DNA of 64,000 nt from Bos javanicus (GCF_032452875.1 NC_083873.1:78861987-78925986); one strand, 5' to 3'. Counted from the first letter of the stretch, positions 35,425-47,387 are shown. Notes: generated by a model not told the origin, from the letters alone. Translations and numbers: made by a program.

Positions 35425-35599
35425 AAACATTAGGTTAACCTCAACTAATTTTACTTTCCAAACTTGCTTTACATCATGTTCCTTGTGTCTGTTAATAACA
35501 CAGTGGTACTCCCAGTTTTACTTTGACTACTTTTTTTTTTCCTTCCTCCCCAGCCCACATTCATTTTTCATTTAACATGTTGCCTATTCTCAGCTATTT

Positions 35600-35800
35600 C
35601 ATGAACGGTTTCTTCCTTCTGCATCCACATGACCACTACTGTACTGTATTAGCTCAGAATCTTAATCTAATTTCACTTGAGCATTTTTTCCCATCAAAAG
35701 TTGTCCTTGAAAATGCTGCAAGAATTATCTTCACATAACACAGCTCCATTTGTGTATTTCACAACTCCAAAGGCCTACAGAAACGAATGTGAACCTATAG
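35600..35800 (+). mobile_element. probable LINE2 (L2) fragment
   Basis: CATGACCACTACTGTACTG, then GAAAATGCTGCAAGAATTATC and TAACACAGCTCC follow the order of an L2 3'-half pattern (ACTACTGCA ... TGCAGAATAATCTTCC ... AACACAGCTC). Highly diverged and assigned from memory. Confidence 0.45.
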
Positions 35801-36274
35801 TATTTCAGGACATAGTTGTAATCTCAAAATCTCCTATAAAGTGATTTTACATATTCTTGGTTCACATATTACTTGTCCTAGGACCTGTTTACATGTAAGC
35901 TATGAAATTCTAATTTGCATGATAGATTTTCCATGCTGTATTTTAAAATATCACCATTGATGCCCTGTGTTTGCTAAGATTGCATTCAAATGGTTTACAT
36001 GAGATACTTGACTATATTCTTATTAATAAAACATTAATTTTATTTTATTCACCTGACAAAATGTCCTGAGAGTGGTAATATAGGGTTTTTCTACTGCTTG
36101 AGAAAGTAAATAAAGATCAAACTTTTATATTCTTTCCCAATCCGCCACTTCCTTCTCAATCTTGACTGATAATCATTATCCTGAAGTTTGGAAGATGATA
36201 TGATTTCATGAATCATATCAATCTGTAGTGAGAAAGAAAGAGAAATAAGCAAATGTTACATTCAAAACTATCAC

Positions 36275-36470
36275 TGTGCCCAGGTGATGCAGTGGTAAAG
36301 AATCTGCCTGCCGATGCAGAAGACACAGGTTCGATCCCTGGGATGGGAAAATTGTTTGGAGTAGGAAATGGCAACCCACTCCAGTATTTTTGCCTGGAAA
36401 ACTCCATGTACAGAGGAACTTGGTGGGCTACAATCCAGAGGTTGCAAAGAATTGGATATAACTGAGCACA
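36275..36470 (+). mobile_element. Bov-tA SINE, diverged
   Basis: GGTAAAGAATCTGCCTGCCGATG, GGTTCGATCCCTGGGATGGG (B box) and the Bov-A body through AAGAATTGGATATAACTGAGC. The head is damaged (GTGCCCAGGTGATGCAG). Confidence 0.9.
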
Positions 36471-36619
36471 GCACAACATATATACAACCTTTGTTTTAAG
36501 GACAAGTGAGGAGCTACAGATTTTTAATGTTGTCCATAGCTGTTTCCTACCCCAAGGGGGAAAAATGGTTTCTCTTAAGAAAGGAAGAGAGTGAATGTAT
36601 TAGACAATGTTGTCTCCAA

Positions 36620-36770
36620 TACACCTACTCTCCTCTCCAAAACTATATTTTCAATTCTTATTCATCATTTAAGTTCAAATTAAATCCAATATTCAAAGTG
36701 AATCCTATCCTAATTCTACAATCCAGAATAATCTCTCTATATCCTGAAGTTTCATGGAGATTTCTTCTAT
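36620..36770 (+). mobile_element. possible L2 3' end
   Basis: TTCATCATTTAAGTTCAAATT followed by GAATCCTATCCTAATTC and AATAATCTCTCTATATCCTGA resembles the L2 3' end. It may belong with the L2-like segment at 35600-35800. Confidence 0.35.
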
Positions 36771-36896
36771 GATGTCTTCTCTTTTATTTTGAAATAATAT
36801 GTTAATTTATTTGTACTTATATATGTGTATGAAATAAAAATACTAATAAAAATGTGAGATGGCTCCTCTGCTCTCCTGTGAAGCACTCCATTGTCT

Positions 36897-37830
36897 TGTT
36901 GTTGTTGTTCAATTGCTTAATTGTATCCAACTCTTTATGACCCCATGGACTGCAGCACACCAGGCTTCCCTGTCTTTCATCATCTCCTGGAGCTTGCTCA
37001 AACTCATGGTCATTGAGTCAGTGATGCCATCCAATCATATCATCTTCTGTTGTCCCCTTTTCCTCTTGTGTTCAATCCTTCCAAGCATCAGCATCTTTTC
37101 TAATGAGTCAGCTATTTGCATTAGGTGGCCAAAATATTGGAGCTTCAGCTTCAGTCCTTCCAATGAGTATTCAGGATCAATTTCCTTTAGGATTGAGTGA
37201 TTTGATCTCCTTGCAGTACAAGGGACTCTCAAGAGTCTTGTCCAAAACCACAGTTCAAAAGCATCAGTTCTTTGGTGCTCAGCCTTCCTTATGGTCCAGC
37301 TCTCACATCCATACATGACTACTGGAAAAACCGTAGCTTTAACTATATGGACCTTTGTTGGCAAAATAATGTCTCTGTTTTTTAATATGCTGTCTATGTT
37401 GGTCATAGCTTTTCTTCCTAGAAGTAAGTGTCTTTTAATTTAATGGCTGCAGTCACCATCTGTAATGATTTTGGAGCCCAAGAAAATTAAGTGTCTCATT
37501 ATTTGCATTGTTTCCACAATTATTTGCACTGAAGTAATGGGACTAGATGCAATGATCTTCTGTTTTGAATGTTGAGTTTTAAGCCAGCTTTTTCACTCTC
37601 CTCTTTCACTTTCATGAAGAGGCTCTTTAGTTCCTTTTCTGTATCTCCCATATGGGTGGTATCATCTGCATATCTGAGGTTATTGATATTTCTCCCAGGC
37701 AATCTTGATTCTGGTTTGTGCTTCATCCAGCCCAGAATTTCGCACGATGTACTCTTCATATAAGTTAAATAAGCAAGGTGACAATATACAGCCTTGACAT
37801 ACTCCTTTCCCAATTTTGAACCAGTCTTTT
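36897..37830 (-). mobile_element. BovB LINE, antisense, 5'-truncated
   Basis: The left end is a GTTGTTGTTGTTC tail followed by the reverse 3' end. The right end (about 37830) is between RT motifs A and B. Motif C is intact on the minus strand (YADDTTHMG). Frame pieces include 37035-37406 and 37520-37813. A GTT-repeat tail (CAA on the sense strand) differs from the ACTGA tails of other copies. Confidence 0.92.
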
Positions 37831-40297
37831 TTTTCTATTGGCTTAGTGAATTCACAATTTCTATCAGATTACATGTAGTTGAATCTTGGTTAAAGAGCCA
37901 AAATTTCCTACACATAATTTCTCTACAAGTTGTTCAGGTATTCCTTAACAAGATAAATGAAAATGACTGATATTTCACTATTTTTTTCCTAACGTCCACG
38001 AGTTCTAAGTTCTTTGGGTGGGATTTATTCTCACAGGCTGAATCTGATGGATATCCATGTATTGTCTTGACTCATACAGAGAGACAGTCTCAATAGGCAA
38101 TCAGTAGGTAGTTCTTAAGTGATACTCTGGCTCTGGTGGCAGGCATGAAGTTTCTCAAACACATAGGGCAGTTTCAGTTTCTTTGTTGGTTTTAATGTGG
38201 GCCTACTCATGCCTATGTATACAGGTTGGGTAAGATAGAACTCTTCATTTTATAAAAGAAAAAATTAGGAAAGACAGTGAGAGTGCATAACATAAATATT
38301 ATATGCATACATATACTTCATCTTTATTAAATTTTTAATATATGTCTCTTAGAGCAACTGAATGATGCCTAAAATATGCCAGTAACTGTTGCTACTCAAA
38401 GTTCCAGGATTCATAAGCAAGCAGTATGTCAATCTAATAATCTCTGCAAAAATTCATTTTTTGCAAATTTCTAACATAAAAAAATCTTGTATATTATAAA
38501 GATAAATTTCACATTGTTTCAGATTTCACACCAAATTTTGACTTTGTTTTTGGTATAATCAAATGTTTTTTGAAATATACTTTCCCAAACAAGAGATTTG
38601 ATTTCTACCAAAAATGATGCTTATCTCCATCTCTACAAATAAAACAAATTTTCCAACTAAGAAAAAAATCTTCCTGTCTCTGATTAATCTAAACTACAAA
38701 GAGATTTATGTGTAAAAATTATGCGTGAATAAAATATTTAGAAATTAGTTGTATTTTATGAAAGACAAATCTTGTTTTGCCTGGGATAGGCTTGGTTTAT
38801 GCCCATTGTACTTGTTTAATTATTAATAGAGTCCTCTTCACTATCATAAAAGTGCCATTTTGAAGATGAATTAACTAGACATTTTGTCTGCTTTTTACAT
38901 AAGATGAAATATTCAATTTCCCAAATTAAGTGTATTTTTTCAGGTAGCTAAGTCTTTTCATTTCAGTGGTTAGGTCATTATTTGCTTTATGTTTAGTTGA
39001 AATATATCTAAGGAAAAAAGAAACACTGAATAATTTCCTTTCTTCTTAAAGAATACACAGAAAATAAATCATGTTTTGTTTCAGTGTAGTCCATGGATAA
39101 TACTAGGGTATTTATGCCTTTGTCCCTATTATATGAACTTGATTTTTAATTCTCTGATGATTGATGTTGCTAACATTTTATTTTTAGCTTATTAACCTTT
39201 ATTCCTATCAACAGTGTATCTAGTTTTACCAACTATTTTTTAGTGCATTCATTTTAGCTATCTATGGCTTCCATATGTTCTATCTTGAAGTTTGCAAGAG
39301 AAAAAATCTATGTGACAACTCTAATTTGGCAATTATTTTATCCCTGTATCCCTGTAAACAATTTTCTAAATATTTAGAGTCTTTGCATCTCATTTAAAAG
39401 TTATTGTTTTTAAAGTAGATGATCTCTAGTATCTGGTTAGCAATAATATATTCATCTCACTTATTTTTTTATATTTTATCTAACTAGAATGGTTGATGCT
39501 GAAAAAATTGTTTATTTACCTGAAGGTTACACCTGTCATTATTAGATTCAATCAATATAAAATAAAAATATATATCTATTTTCTTAAACTTTCACAGTAT
39601 AATGGGGGAAGAAAAGTATAAATTATTGCAAAATAATGTCAATTTTTTTGTCAAAGATCTGCTTAGTGCATAACATATGTTTATACAAACATATATATGT
39701 GTATGCATATAAGCCAACCATAAAAACATACTTCACTCCTATGCTATTGTCTAATATTAAGTCTGGACAATAGGTTGCTGCTACTGCTATATACCATCCT
39801 TGCTGATTGACTAAGGTTCAAAAATAGTTGCTATGGATATTTGAGAACTTCAGTAATTCTTAGTAAGTTTAAAGTATAGAAAGTGAAATGGAACTGAAAG
39901 AAATACTCTAAGTTATAATGCCTTTTGTTATGCTATAAGTTATTTGTTTCACCCATAAAAGTATTGGAACTAGGGGTTACTGACCCTAATCTGGCTAATC
40001 AGAAGTATTTTTATCTCCAGTAAACTAGCTGACTGAAATCAAACAAAATGTGTGGCTGATTTACTGGATGGAGGAGCCAGAAAATCATATGCCCAGATGT
40101 ACAAGTTCTTACCCCATGATGATATAAAACTGTTACCTTATCACAATTGTGATACTTTAAATAAACTATCCTTGTTAGTGGTCAATCCATAGATTTCTTT
40201 TCTGGATACCTAGCTACAATGAACAACCAGAGATAGTATCAAACGATAAAATAAAAACATGCTCAAATATTATGAGACTTTAATAATAAGAATAATC
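37831..40297. other. mostly unique AT-rich DNA
   Basis: No gene is recognised. About 38778-38880 contains an arrangement (CTGGGATAGGCTTGGTTTATG ... TTAATTATTAATAGAGTCC ... AAAAGTGCC) that I recall from an old mammal-wide repeat but cannot name. About 40040-40200 has a TATA-like GATATAAAAC and AATAAAC, loosely LTR-like. Confidence 0.4.
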
Positions 40298-40408
40298 TTA
40301 GTGAACTCCAGGAGTTGGTGACGGACAGGGAGGTCTGGCATGCTGCGATTCATGGGGTCGTAAAAAGTCGGACACGACTGAGCAACTGAACTGAACTGAA
40401 CTGAACTT
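40298..40408 (+). mobile_element. very short BovB 3' fragment
   Basis: Only the last 110 bp of BovB is present: GTGAACTCCAGGAGTTGGTGACGG ... AAAGTCGGACACGACTGAGC, followed by an (AACTG)n tail of four units. This shows that BovB insertion can stop almost at once. Confidence 0.93.
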
Positions 40409-43249
40409 TTTTTCCTAAATGACTCATAGAAGATATTACAGAGAAACTGATACTGTAGCCTTATGAATATAATTCTCCAAGTGGAGGAGGAGGAGGGACA
40501 AACATTTTAAGACATATTCCTAGAGCTTGGCATAGCTCAGGCCACTTGCAATGAAATGTTTCCAAACCATATGAATATAGGCACAGATGCTTTCATACAT
40601 TCTTATTTATCATGCATAAATTAAAAAAACCTTTTGAATATTGCAAGTGGAAACCATACTTTATTTGAAGTTTCATCTGATTTAAAGTCTTTACACACAG
40701 ATGGTATACAATATTGAAACAAAATTGTCATTTTCAGTATTAACTTCTGTATTTGCTTATGTTGCTCTTGGCATAATTTCACATTAAGTAGAAATTTTTG
40801 ACAAACAAAATATGGCATATTTGAAAATAAGACCTTTACCCTCCATCTTATTTAATCTTATTGGTATACACCAGGGCGGTATGTATTTCAACATATCCAG
40901 AACCCCATTTTAGCTTTCTCTTTCTATTTATGGCCCTGAGTTTTGCCTTTTGTTTCTAACATACATCTTGGAATTGAGAGAAATAAACAATAATTATTTT
41001 GAGAAATATCATTTAATTTTACTAATTTAAAATAACATTAATAAATCCTTTGTGTTGCCAACACCTGGCATATCATATGTGTATCATTTTCTCTAAAGAT
41101 TGTATAATATAATATTAGTCAAGATGAATCACTGTGTTTTCTGTATTAAAGTACATTTATTTAAAGGGAAAAATATATTTTCTGTATACACTATTCTCAG
41201 TTTCCAATATAATAAAATTAAATTGCAATTGTTTTCTATGATTTCCACTTATTTATTTGCTTCCCTTTAGAGCACTTATTTTCATTTCTATTTTCCCTAC
41301 ATGAGATTGAGTTTAGAATTTCCCATATCTTGACTAGTTCATGAAAATGCATGTAAATCTAGCTCTTATGTTATTAAATTTCAATAGTCTTCATAAGCAA
41401 TTTAGAAACAAATACATTCAGGTAACTTCAATATGGATGATTTTATTTCATTTGCAACAAACAGATGTATGCTAACAAGAGGGAAATAAATAGAAAACAA
41501 CTGTTCTATCTCCTGAGCACTTTCAGAAACATCACTACTTACTTTACTAAGAAATACTTTATGCAACATGTCCTAATTTATATTACTTTTGTATGTTAAA
41601 TCTTTGACCTATCACAGATCTTTATTCAATTGTCTTTTAGTTATCCTAAAATCATTATTTATCTTTAATGCTCCTAAAAACAGATCTGTATGCTTGGTTT
41701 TAATTTTCCATATCCAGGATGTACCTATGAAGTTACTGTATTTACTTATCTCTCTTTCAATCTTTTAATATAGAAAAATTAGAAATGTCTCACTGTGTAT
41801 GTGTCTTTAATGACAGCAGTATTAACATAACAACTGTTTGGCAGAATGTTACACTCTGAATCTCAGTTTGCTTATGATTAGATTCAGGTTAAATTTTTTT
41901 TTTTTTCTAACAGTACTACTAAAGTAATATTTCCTTTTCACTGTATCACATTTGGAGGTGTATATGTCAATTTATCTTATTACTGGGGATGTTAAATTTC
42001 ATTATCTGATGAAAGTGGCATCTTTCAGAACTCTCTATTACAAAAGATATCTTTTTGTTCCCTTTATTATATATCAGTATAAAAAATTGAACGGGTGATA
42101 ATTTTGAAAATTTACAATGCTGATTTTCTAATTATCTTGTTCTGTCTAAATTTAGTAGCTATTGTTCTTCTGTAAAGAATCTTCTTCCCAGTCTTCAAGT
42201 GTCACTATGAATTCATGGATTTTTTCCATTCACTATTACACTATAAACCACGTGCCACTATTTTTAATGCTGAATCTCAAAATTGAGAGCAAGCTCAAGC
42301 ATCTCTCTTTGTTATTTACATGTTCTCTTTAGTCTCTTAACATCACCTTGCTTTCTGACAAAACAAAGTATTCCACGTTCATCTTACATTTTTGCTGTCC
42401 CTTACATGGAATTTGCAAATTAGTTAAAGGTTTCTAATTTCTTTTAGTTGATTATTATTGATAACAATCATTATGGAGGTGATACACAGTACTGAAGTAT
42501 CATAGTTTCAAGTCTTTGCAGAGGACAAAGCTAAGAAATATCTTTTTAAAAGATGAAGGACTAATATCACAATTTCCAAATTGAATGTAAAAACCACAGC
42601 ATTCTTCCTTGTCTTTTCCACTTCCAGTATTGTAATTTCCTTTTCCAGGGCGACACACTTGGTTTTCCAAAACATCAATATTCCTGCTGATCTGTTCTGT
42701 CCTACAGCATACAAAAAGTTCATTGCAAAATAACTAGCAATACCATGACCAAAAACAAAGCTATTAACTTGCAAGATATTTTGTATTTCAGTTTTCCTTA
42801 GGATAGATTCATACTCAGGGTGTCCTGGGAGACCAAAGGTACCAATTTTGCCTCAATTTTTAATTTTTTTCTGTACAGTTACATTACCAATTTGATATAA
42901 AGATAGGATATTTTCCTGCTCTATTTTTAAGTTTATTCTGACTTTAATTTTATTAATTTATTTTAAACTTTATTTTAATACATGTAAAATATTATCCTAC
43001 TAAAAAGACAATATAATAAGAGCAATATCAAAAATATATAGATATCCCTAAGATGCCTATCCTATTCCCATCCCCCTATAAAGCTATATATTTGATTCTG
43101 ATTTTTCTCTTCTGTTTATTCTTCTAAATAGGCAAACATATTTTGGTTTCCCTAAACAAGAAGTTTTATACTACATACTATTTATACATTTTTACACTTA
43201 ATCACCTTGGTTAAAAACAAAAACAATATATTCTTAAAATGACAGCATT
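40409..43249. other. longest repeat-poor interval, AT-rich
   Basis: I recognise no gene or obvious repeat except a coding-like patch at 42486-42860, listed separately. Short T-runs occur at 41897-41911. Confidence 0.5.
42486..42860 (-). pseudogene. unrecognised coding-like fragment, possible processed pseudogene
   Basis: On the minus strand the region has a long open run (88 codons at 42508-42774) extended upstream by readable text such as FGLPGHPEYESILRKTE. Frame analysis suggests a shift near 42600, after which a different frame reads ECCGFYIQFGNCDISPSSF, which loosely resembles a zinc-finger-type 'CxFYxQFGNC' segment. No intron, A-tail or TSD was identified, and I do not recognise the parent gene. 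It may be an exon, a pseudogene or chance. Confidence 0.3.
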
Positions 43250-43342
43250 GTTCAATCACTAAGTGCTGTCTGATTCTTTGTGACCCCCTGAACTCAGCAT
43301 GCCTGGCTTCCCTGTCCTTTACTATCTCCCAGAGTTTGTTCA
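43250..43342 (-). mobile_element. short BovB 3' fragment, antisense
   Basis: The reverse of the last ~95 nt of BovB (TTCAATCACTAAGTGCTGTCTGATTCTTTG ... CTCCCAGAGTTTGTTCA). It is joined directly to the 5' end of a sense BovB at 43343. Confidence 0.88.
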
Positions 43343-43369
43343 GCCAGCTACAATGGACCGTGCAGAAGC

Positions 43370-43600
43370 ATAGCAGAGAGGAGCTACCCCTCGCCCAAGG
43401 TCAGGGGCGGTGACCGAGATTGCCAGGCTGCATTCGCACAGGGGCGACTGAGAGGAGCTACAAGATCAGCAGCGGCAGCAGAATGGAGCTACGCCACATC
43501 TGAGATCAGGGGCGGAGGCCGAGAGGAGCTACCCAACGTCTGAGGACAGGGGCCCAGGACGAGAGGAGCTACCCCTAAGCCGAGGTAAGTAGCAGCGGCT
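43370..43600 (+). promoter_or_regulatory. GC-rich BovB 5' UTR with tandem monomers (putative promoter)
   Basis: Four to five imperfect units of about 35-45 bp carry the core GAGAGGAGCTAC(CC), at about 43376, 43451, 43486, 43531 and 43561. The block is GC- and CpG-rich, unlike its surroundings. Non-LTR elements carry internal promoters in this position, so a promoter role is likely but not shown. The matching inverted block is at 60187-60545. Confidence 0.6.
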
Positions 43601-44087
43601 GCGCTTTGCTGGAGCAGCCATGAAGAAATACCCCACATTTAAGGTAAGAGAAACCTAAGTAAGACGGTAGGTGTTGTGAGAGGGCATAAGAGGGCAGACA
43701 CACTGAAACCATAATCACAGAAAACTAGCCAATCTGATCACATGGACCACAGCCTTGTCTAACTCAATGAAACTAAGCCATGCCGTGTGGGGCCACCCAA
43801 GACAGGAGGATCATGGTGGAGAGGTCTGAAAGAATATGGTCCACTGGAGAAAGGAGTGGCAAACCACTTTAGTATTCTAGCCTTGGGAACCCTATGACAG
43901 TATGAAAAGGCAGAATGATAGGATACTGAAAGGGGAACTCCCCAGGTCAGTAGGTGCCCAATATGCTACTGGAGATCAGTGGAGAAATAACTCCAGGAAG
44001 AATGAAGGGATGGAGCCAAAGCAAAAACAAAACCCAGTTGTGGATGTGACGTGATAGAAGCAAGGTCTGATGCTGTAAAAAGCAGTA

Positions 44088-46207
44088 TTGCATAAAACCT
44101 GGAATGTCAGGTCCATGAATCAAGGCAAATTGGAAGTGGTCAAACAGGAGATGGCAAGAGTGAATGTTGACATTCTAGGAATCAGCAAACTAAAATGGAC
44201 TAGAATGGGTGAATTTAACTTAGATGACCATTATATCTACTACTGTGGGCAGGAATCCCTTAGAAAAAATGGAGTAGCCATCATGGTCAACAAAAGAGTT
44301 TGAAATGCAGTGCTTGGATACAACCACAAAAACAACAGAATGATCTCTGTTTGTTTCCAAAGCAAACAATTCAGTATCAAGGTGATTCAAGCCTATGACT
44401 CAACCGGTAACACTGAAGAAGCTGAAGTTGAACGGATCTATGAAGACCTCCAAGACCTTTTAGAACTAACACCAAAAAAAGATGTCCTTTTCATTATAGG
44501 GGACAGGAATGCAAAAGTAGGAAGTCAAGAAACACCTGGAGTAACAGGCAAATTTGGCCTTGGAGTATGGAATGAAGCAGGGAAAAGGCTAATAGGGTTT
44601 TTCCAAGAGAACACACTAGTCATAGCAAACACCCTCTTCCAACAACACAAGAGAAGACTCTACACATGGATATCAACAGATGGTCAACACCAAAATCAAA
44701 TTGATTGTATTCTTTGCAGCCAAAGATGGAGAAGCTCTATACAGTGAGCAAAAACAAGACCAGGAGCTGACTGTGGCTCAGACCACGAACTCCTTATTGC
44801 CAAATTCAGACTGAAATTGAAGAAAGTAGGGAAAACCACTAGACCATTCAGGTATGACCTAAATCAAATCCCTTATGATTATACAGTGGAAGTGAGAAAT
44901 AAATTTAAGGGACTAGATCTGATAGACAGAGTACCTGAAGAACTATGGATGGAGGTTAATGACATTGTAGAGGAGACAGGGATCAAGACCATCCCCATGG
45001 AAAAGAAATGCAAAAAAAAAGCAAAATGGCTGTCTGGAGAGGTCTTACAAATAGCTGTGCAAAGAAAGCAAAGGAGTAAGGGAAAGATATAAGCATCTGA
45101 ATACAGACTTCCAAATAATAGCAAGGAGACATAAGAAAGCCTTCCTCAGTGATCAATGCAAAGAAATAGAGTAAAACAACAGAATGGGAAAGACTAGAGA
45201 TCTCTTCAAGAAAATTAGAGATACTAAGGGAACATTTTATGCAATGACGGGCTTGATAAAGAACAGTAATGGTATGGACCTAACAGAAGCAGAAGATATT
45301 AAGAAGAGGTGGCAAGAATACAGATAAGAACTGTACCAAAAAGAGCTTCATGACCCAGATAATCACGATGGTGTGATCATTCACCTAGAGCCAGGCATCC
45401 TGGAATGTGAGGTCAAGTGGGCCTTAGAACAGAGTGGGCCTTACAAACAAAGCTAGTGGAGGCAATGAAATTCCATTTGAGCTATTTCAAATCCTGAAAG
45501 GTGATGCTGTGAACGTGCTGCACTCAATATGCCAGCAAATTTGGAAAACTAAGCAGTGGCCACTGGATTGGAAAATGTCAGTTCTCATTCCAATCCCAAA
45601 GAAAGGCAATGCCAAAAAATGCTCAAACTACTGCACAATTGCACTCATCTCACATGCTAGCAAAGTAATGCTCAAAATTCTCCAAACAAGGCTTCAGCAA
45701 TATGTAAACTGTGAACTTCAAGATGTTCATGCTGGTTTTAGAAAAGGCAGAGAAACCAAAGATCAAATTGCCAACATCTGCTGGATCATCGAAAAAGCAA
45801 GAGAGTTCCAGAAAAACATCTATTTCTGCTTTATTGACTATGCCAAAGCCTTTGACTGTGTGGATCCCAATAAACTGTGGAAAATTCTGAAAGAGATGGG
45901 AATACCAGACCACCTGACCTGCCTCTTGAGAAACGTATATGCAGGTGAGGAAGCAGCAGTTAGAACTGGACATGGAACAACAAGCTGGTTCCAAATAGGA
46001 AAAGGAGTTCGTCAAGGCTGTATATTGTCACCCTGCTCATTTAACTTCTATGCAGAGTACATCATGAGAAACGCTAGGCTGGGAGAAGCACAAGCTGGAA
46101 TCAAGATTGCCAGGAGAAATATCAGTAACCTCAGATATGCATATGACACCATCCTTATGGCAGAAAGTGAAGAGGAACTAAAAAGCCTCTTGATGAAAAT
46201 GAAATAG
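44088..46207 (+). pseudogene. BovB ORF2 remnant: endonuclease and RT
   Basis: Endonuclease text begins near 44130 (QEMARVNVDILGISKLKW, where other copies have ISELKW; the Glu is replaced by Lys). An in-frame TGA follows at 44301. The 44310-44747 frame has DVLFIIGDRNAKVG (usual GDWNAK is GDRNAK) and NQIDCILCSQRW. A stop occurs at 44745, and SDHELL text lies after it. RT is open at 45434-46207 with motif A (FIDYAKAFDCVD) and motif B (RQGCILSPCSFNFYAEYI). Motif C reads YAYD because the first Asp is replaced by Tyr. At least five disabling changes are present. Confidence 0.9.
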
Positions 46208-46246
46208 GAGACTGAAAAAGTTGGCTTAAAGCTTAACATTCAGAAA

Positions 46247-46676
46247 ACTAGACGGACCTTTGTTGGTAAAGTAATGTCTCTGCTTTTTACTATGCTATCT
46301 AGGTTGGTCATAACTTTCCTTCCAAGGAATAAGCATCTTTTAAATTCATGGCTGCAGTCACCATCTGCAGTGATTTTGGAGCCCAAAAAAATAGTCTGAC
46401 ACTGTGTCCACTGTTTCCCCATCTATTTCCCATGAAGTGATGGGACCAGATGCCATGATCTTCGTTTTCTGAGTGTTGAGTTTTAAGCCAACTTTTTCAG
46501 TCTCCTCTTTCACCTTCATCAAGAGGCTTTTTAGTTCCTCTTCACTTTCTGCCATAAAAGTGGTGTCATCTGCATATCTGAGGTTATTGATATTTCTCCC
46601 AGCAATCTTGATTCCAGCTTGTGCTTCTTCCAGCCCAGCATTTCTCATGATGTTCTCTGAAAATAAGTTAAATAAG
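46247..46676 (-). mobile_element. BovB fragment, antisense, joined to a sense BovB
   Basis: It spans RT motif B to the LPTKVRLV region in reverse; motif C is YADDTTFMAE. It lacks both the BovB 3' end and the 5' half. Its first bases share only a short AC with the sense copy at the join. Together with 46051-46249 it forms an inverted repeat. Confidence 0.92.
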
Positions 46677-46699
46677 GATAGATATAATTATTTAAATAC

Positions 46700-46990
46700 A
46701 TAGGTGTAAGATTAAGAAATCATATGGTAGATGTATATTTACATTTATGACAAAGTGTAAAATTATTTCTCATAATGGCTGTACCATTTTATGAGTATTC
46801 CCATCTTCCTAACACTTGACACTGACAAATATTTTAGACATTATAATGTACAAAAATGATAACTTGTGGCTTTAATTCTCATTTCCCTAATGACTAAATT
46901 ATGTTCAACATATTCATTTGCTTCTTTGCCATACCTTTGTCTTTGGTGAAACGTTTACTCTGATCTTTTGCTCACTTTCAATCAGTTATG
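46700..46990 (-). mobile_element. old L1 fragment, antisense
   Basis: ATAATGGCTGTACCATTTTATGAG, then CTTCCTAACACTTGACACTG and CTCATTTCCCTAATGACTAAA follow the order of reversed old L1 text also seen in the 25, 51 and 59-kb copies. Confidence 0.6.
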
Positions 46991-47094
46991 CATGAATTTT
47001 AATTTACTTGCTCTGTAGGTGAGTTGGAACTAAAATCATTGGATGGGCAGTAAACTCAAACACTAAGTACTCTATAGTGTATTCTCTAAACTGA

Positions 47095-47365
47095 GATTCA
47101 GAATATCTAACAAAATTACATATGAATTTACCTTTTGAAACAATATCTTTCCTCTAACAATTAACTCTAGAAATACTCTACCAAATACACACATACACAT
47201 AAACATACCCACAATAAGGGAAGTCAGTAATGAAAGCGTTATTTGTAAAAACAGATTATTAGTAGCAATCTTAATACTCATCCATTGAAACCTGGTTAAT
47301 TAACCCATAGAGCTTTTGTATAATGGAGAAATATGCAAATATAAAAAGAATGATAAATACCTCCT
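47095..47365 (+). mobile_element. old L1 3' fragment, sense
   Basis: Text around GAATTTACCTTTTGAAACAAT, AAATACTCTACCAAATACAC and CATTGAAACCTGGTTAATTAA follows the order of a sense old-L1 3' region, continuing downstream of the antisense piece at 46700-46990. The two may be one L1 with a 5' inversion. Confidence 0.5.
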
Positions 47366-47387
47366 GAAGAGTGAAAACATAACTTAA

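Larger units (their letters stand above)
43343..46249 (+). mobile_element. BovB LINE, complete 5' end, 3' end missing
   Basis: It begins at or near the element's true 5' end (GC-rich monomers, 43370-43600), continues through the 5' UTR to about 44080, endonuclease, linker and RT, and stops after the LNIQKT-type text at 46249. About 750 bp of the 3' part is absent. Since TPRT always copies the 3' end first, the missing 3' end must come from later rearrangement. An antisense BovB segment follows immediately. Confidence 0.92.

Noticed and set aside
36275..36470. tRNA-Glu gene (B-box GGTTCGATCC)
   Set aside because: The tRNA-like part lacks a complete cloverleaf and is attached to a Bov-A body, so it is a SINE head.
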